NCBI RefSeq assembly: GCF_015666175.1
Contig: NZ_JADPIE010000001.1
Coordinates: forward strand, 315,741-379,740
DNA: 64,000 bases
Origin: Halonatronomonas betaini
GTDB lineage: Bacteria > Bacillota > Halanaerobiia > Halanaerobiales > Halarsenatibacteraceae
Reading direction: 5' to 3'
Within the stretch, counting starts at the first letter, position 1, and each line of letters starts with the position of its first letter. This document shows positions 61,523 to 64,000 of this stretch, one piece after another. The translations under genes were made by a program, and so were the position numbers. Under the pieces are notes generated by a model, which did no database searches, was not told where the DNA came from, and was given only the letters and a program-made list of their open reading frames with translations.

Positions 61523-62713
61523 GTGGCAAAAATTGAAGTAGAAAATCTTACAAAGATTTTCGGTAAGAAACCAAAAAAAGCCCTTCCTTTACTGGAAGAA
61601 GGCTATTCAAAAGATGAGATACTTGAAAAGACCGGCAATACTGTCGGAGTCAACTCTGTTGACTTTTCAGTTGAAGAGAATGAAATATTTGTGATTATGG
61701 GGCTATCCGGAAGCGGTAAGTCGACACTGCTCCGCTGTATAAATCGACTGATTGAACCAACTGAAGGCAAGATAGAAGTTGATGGTATAAATATTATGGA
61801 ACTAAACAATGAAGAATTGAGGGAACAACGCAAAGAAAAATTCGGAATGGTCTTTCAAAATTTCGGACTATTTCCTAACCGGACAGTCATTGATAATGCA
61901 GCCTTTGGGTTAGAAATTCAGAAGGTTGATAAAGAAACCCGGCGTAAAAAAGCCAGGGAAGCCCTGAAAAAAGTTGGACTGGAGGGCTATGAAGAACAGA
62001 AACCAGATCAACTTTCCGGTGGTATGCAGCAGAGAGTTGGCCTGGCCAGAGCGCTGGCTGTAGATACAGATATTATGTTGATGGATGAACCATTCAGTGC
62101 CCTGGATCCATTAATTAAAAAGGATATGCAGGATCAACTTCTTGATCTCCATCAAAATATCGCAAAGACAATTATCTTTATTACCCATGACCTTGATGAG
62201 GCTCTAAAGCTCGGTGATAAGATAGCCATTATGAAAGATGGTGAAATTGTTCAGTTAGGAAATCAGGAAGAGATACTGACAGATGCAGCCAATGATTATG
62301 TTGCTGAATTTGTTCAGGATGTTAATCGCTCACGGGTCTTAACAGCTGAGGATATAATGGGTAAACCTCTAGCATTGCTCTATGAAGGTCAGGGACCGAG
62401 AACAGCTCTTCATAAAATGAATGAAGAAAACCTCACATCAATAATGGTAGTTAATAGAGAAAACAAATATATCGGTGTCCTTTCAATAGATGGTGTAAAG
62501 GAGATGCTGGATAATGATGAAAAAGATATTAAACCCTATCTATTAGATATTCCAAAAGCTTCTCCCTGTGATACTTTAGATGAGCTATTTACAAAAATGA
62601 CTGATATTGAGACACCTTTACCAGTACTTGACGCAGAAGGAAAACTTAAGGGAAATATTGTTAAGACTAATGTGATTGCCAATCTGGCTGCCCAGGAGAA
62701 TTCAGCCAGCTAA
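61523..62713 (+). CDS. Glycine betaine/proline ABC importer ATPase
   Basis: ProV/OpuAA-type ATPase of 396 residues that energises uptake of compatible solutes. Walker A GLSGSGKST, signature LSGGMQQR, Walker B IMLMDEPFSALD and switch THDLDEA are intact. A C-terminal CBS pair (about 280-390, LTAEDIMGKPLALL and TPLPVLDAEGKL) is the known ionic-strength sensor of this family. Start is GTG at 61523 with AAAGGAG upstream. It leads the operon ATPase, binding protein, permease. Confidence 0.95.
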   Translation: MAKIEVENLTKIFGKKPKKALPLLEEGYSKDEILEKTGNTVGVNSVDFSVEENEIFVIMGLSGSGKSTLLRCINRLIEPTEGKIEVDGINIMELNNEELREQRKEKFGMVFQNFGLFPNRTVIDNAAFGLEIQKVDKETRRKKAREALKKVGLEGYEEQKPDQLSGGMQQRVGLARALAVDTDIMLMDEPFSALDPLIKKDMQDQLLDLHQNIAKTIIFITHDLDEALKLGDKIAIMKDGEIVQLGNQEEILTDAANDYVAEFVQDVNRSRVLTAEDIMGKPLALLYEGQGPRTALHKMNEENLTSIMVVNRENKYIGVLSIDGVKEMLDNDEKDIKPYLLDIPKASPCDTLDELFTKMTDIETPLPVLDAEGKLKGNIVKTNVIANLAAQENSAS

Positions 62714-62746
62714 AAAATATAATATAAAAATGGAGGTAATAAAATT

Positions 62747-63685
62747 ATGCTTAAAAAAGGAATTATTTTCAGTTTAATTTTTGCTCTACTGCTCACAGGA
62801 GTCAGTATGGCATTTACACCAGTTGAAGCTTCAGCTGATGATACAGTAAACTTTGGATATGTTGAATGGCCAGGGGTCACAGTTAAAACAGCTGTTGCCA
62901 GTCAGATACTTGAAGATATAGGTTATGAGACTGAATCAAGTAGCTATATGCAGCAGGTACTCTTTCAGGGTATGAGAACCGGTGATGTCGATGCCTTCTT
63001 GGGAACCTGGTTACCAACAATGGAAGTAAATTATCGAGAGTATTATGAAGATGGTGTTGTTGAAGAAGTAGTTACCAATCTCGAACAGGTATTATATGCA
63101 ACAGCCGTACCTGAGTATGTCTATGAAGCTGGAGTAACTTCAATGGCAGACCTTAATGAACATGCTGATAAGTTTGATCATACAATCTATGGTTTAGAAC
63201 CAGGCAATGATGGAAACATTATCATTCAGGATGCTATTGACGATGGTATCTATGATCTTGACGATTGGACAATGATGGAATCCAGTACTGCTGGTATGTT
63301 AGCTGAGGTTGAAAGAGCTACCAGCCAGGAAGAATGGATTGCCTTTAATGGCTGGGAGCCACACTGGATGAATCTTGCCTATGATATTAAATATTTAGAT
63401 GATCCAGAAAATATCTGGGGCGAAGACGATAAAGTATTGACAGTCGTAAGATCTGGTTATGGTGACGAACAGCCAGAAGTCTATCGCTTCTTGGAACAGT
63501 TTGTAATCGATCAGGATATACAAAACGAATGGATATATGAATATGGTCATGAAGATAGAGATCCAGAAGATGTAGCACAGGAATGGATTGGAAATAATAT
63601 GGACTTAGTTCTTGAATTTTTAGATGGAGTAGAATCTGCTGATGGCCAGCCAGCAACTGAAGTAATTCAGGAAGTCTATAACTAA
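62747..63685 (+). CDS. Glycine betaine-binding protein
   Basis: Periplasmic substrate-binding protein (312 residues) of the ProX/OpuAC class. The signal peptide ends in VEASA and lacks a lipobox Cys, so a soluble periplasmic protein is expected, as in Gram-negative cells. Aromatic residues likely to form the betaine cage appear in YVEWPGVTVK, FLGTWLPTME and FNGWEPHWMN. The mature protein is very acidic. GGAGG lies before the ATG. Confidence 0.94.
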   Translation: MLKKGIIFSLIFALLLTGVSMAFTPVEASADDTVNFGYVEWPGVTVKTAVASQILEDIGYETESSSYMQQVLFQGMRTGDVDAFLGTWLPTMEVNYREYYEDGVVEEVVTNLEQVLYATAVPEYVYEAGVTSMADLNEHADKFDHTIYGLEPGNDGNIIIQDAIDDGIYDLDDWTMMESSTAGMLAEVERATSQEEWIAFNGWEPHWMNLAYDIKYLDDPENIWGEDDKVLTVVRSGYGDEQPEVYRFLEQFVIDQDIQNEWIYEYGHEDRDPEDVAQEWIGNNMDLVLEFLDGVESADGQPATEVIQEVYN

Positions 63686-63689
63686 ATCA

Positions 63690-64000
63690 ATGACAGAACT
63701 ATTAAGCACAAGAATACCTCTGGGGGATTGGGTCTCCAATTTTGTCGATTATCTAGTCGCCAATTTTAGTGGGCCTCTCAATGCATTTTCTGATTTTATC
63801 GCATTTCTCATTGAGAATTTTGAGGGCGCATTAGCCGTCCTCCCCCCGGCGGTCTTTATTATTATACTGGCATTGATAGCACTGAAACTGAGAGGAAAAG
63901 AGCTGGCCGCCTTTGTAGTTTTAGGTCTTGGGCTGGTAGCCAATCTCGGACTCTGGTCTGAGTTGATTATCACCCTGGCCTCAATTCTAACCTCAGTATT
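63690..64000 (+). CDS. Glycine betaine ABC importer permease, N-terminal part
   Basis: The reading frame is open from ATG 63690 to the right edge (103 codons). It encodes a ProW/OpuAB-like N-terminus: polar MTELLSTRIPLGDWVSNFVD, then hydrophobic helices (VLPPAVFIIILALIAL, AAFVVLGLGLVANLGLWSEL). It follows the binding-protein stop by 4 bases, with AGGAAG as a weak ribosome site. It completes the importer. The C-terminal BPD transport domain lies outside the window. Confidence 0.9.
   Translation, partial: MTELLSTRIPLGDWVSNFVDYLVANFSGPLNAFSDFIAFLIENFEGALAVLPPAVFIIILALIALKLRGKELAAFVVLGLGLVANLGLWSELIITLASILTSV

Overview
The window reads as a stretch of chromosome from an anaerobic, probably halophilic, Gram-negative-type Firmicute. 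The order Halanaerobiales is my best guess. The evidence is low G+C, strong AGGAGG-type ribosome sites with many TTG starts, textbook TTGACA-17-TATAAT promoters, a membrane pyrophosphatase with Na+-pump residues, a sodium:neurotransmitter-type symporter, a glycine betaine ABC importer, and adaptor proteins and non-lipidated binding proteins that suit a cell with a periplasm. The species cannot be named from this sequence.

Layout. 1-6143: end of the Na+-pyrophosphatase gene, a thioesterase, an HD protein, rnr, smpB, ssrA (tmRNA), tRNA-Trp and a PPC-domain protein. 6162-15735: a secreted protein, an M20 hydrolase, a CNNM-like protein, cobalamin adenosyltransferase, the primary sigma factor, an AEC transporter, a nitroreductase, and a tail-to-tail c-di-GMP pair (GGDEF-EAL and HD-GYP). 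15755-18932: an MscS channel, an unknown protein and MgtE. 18990-19307: a non-coding unit with its own promoter, thirteen degenerate 11-bp repeats and a terminator. 19327-24963: a YtrA-like GntR/ABC operon, threonine aldolase, peroxiredoxin and an unknown protein. 25064-32367: an NSS symporter, DUF523, a periplasmic ankyrin protein, YaaR, a cell-wall amidase and a GerMN protein.

32445-40720 is a catabolic operon: GntR-type regulator, glutamate mutase S, L and E, methylaspartate ammonia-lyase, then AtuA-family, DUF4387 and P-loop proteins. It encodes conversion of glutamate to mesaconate through methylaspartate. The three trailing genes have no assigned role and are candidates for handling mesaconate or for maintaining the B12 enzyme. 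The adenosyltransferase at 9266 can supply the cofactor, and pyruvate carboxylase at 49951 may draw on pyruvate from the pathway.

40773-48519: rph-rdgB, tRNA-Arg and tRNA-His, two small membrane proteins (one with an apparent ATT start), a PfkB kinase, a solitary RnfD, a chemotaxis receptor broken by one in-frame TGA, and a 5'-nucleotidase-like protein that has lost its metal ligands. 48630-61355: DUF436, rhomboid, pyruvate carboxylase, an alpha/beta hydrolase, a DevBCA-like export operon, FxsA, Ogt, a previously unannotated minus-strand small RNA, soluble pyrophosphatase, DUF389 and an EamA transporter. 61339-64000: a glycine betaine importer operon with a palindromic operator in its promoter and a leader hairpin; the permease gene runs off the right edge.

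The most novel signals are the 11-bp periodic unit (18990-19307), the minus-strand sRNA (58492-58656), the AtuA/DUF4387/P-loop extension of the glutamate mutase operon, the nonsense-interrupted receptor and the metal-free phosphatase homologue.
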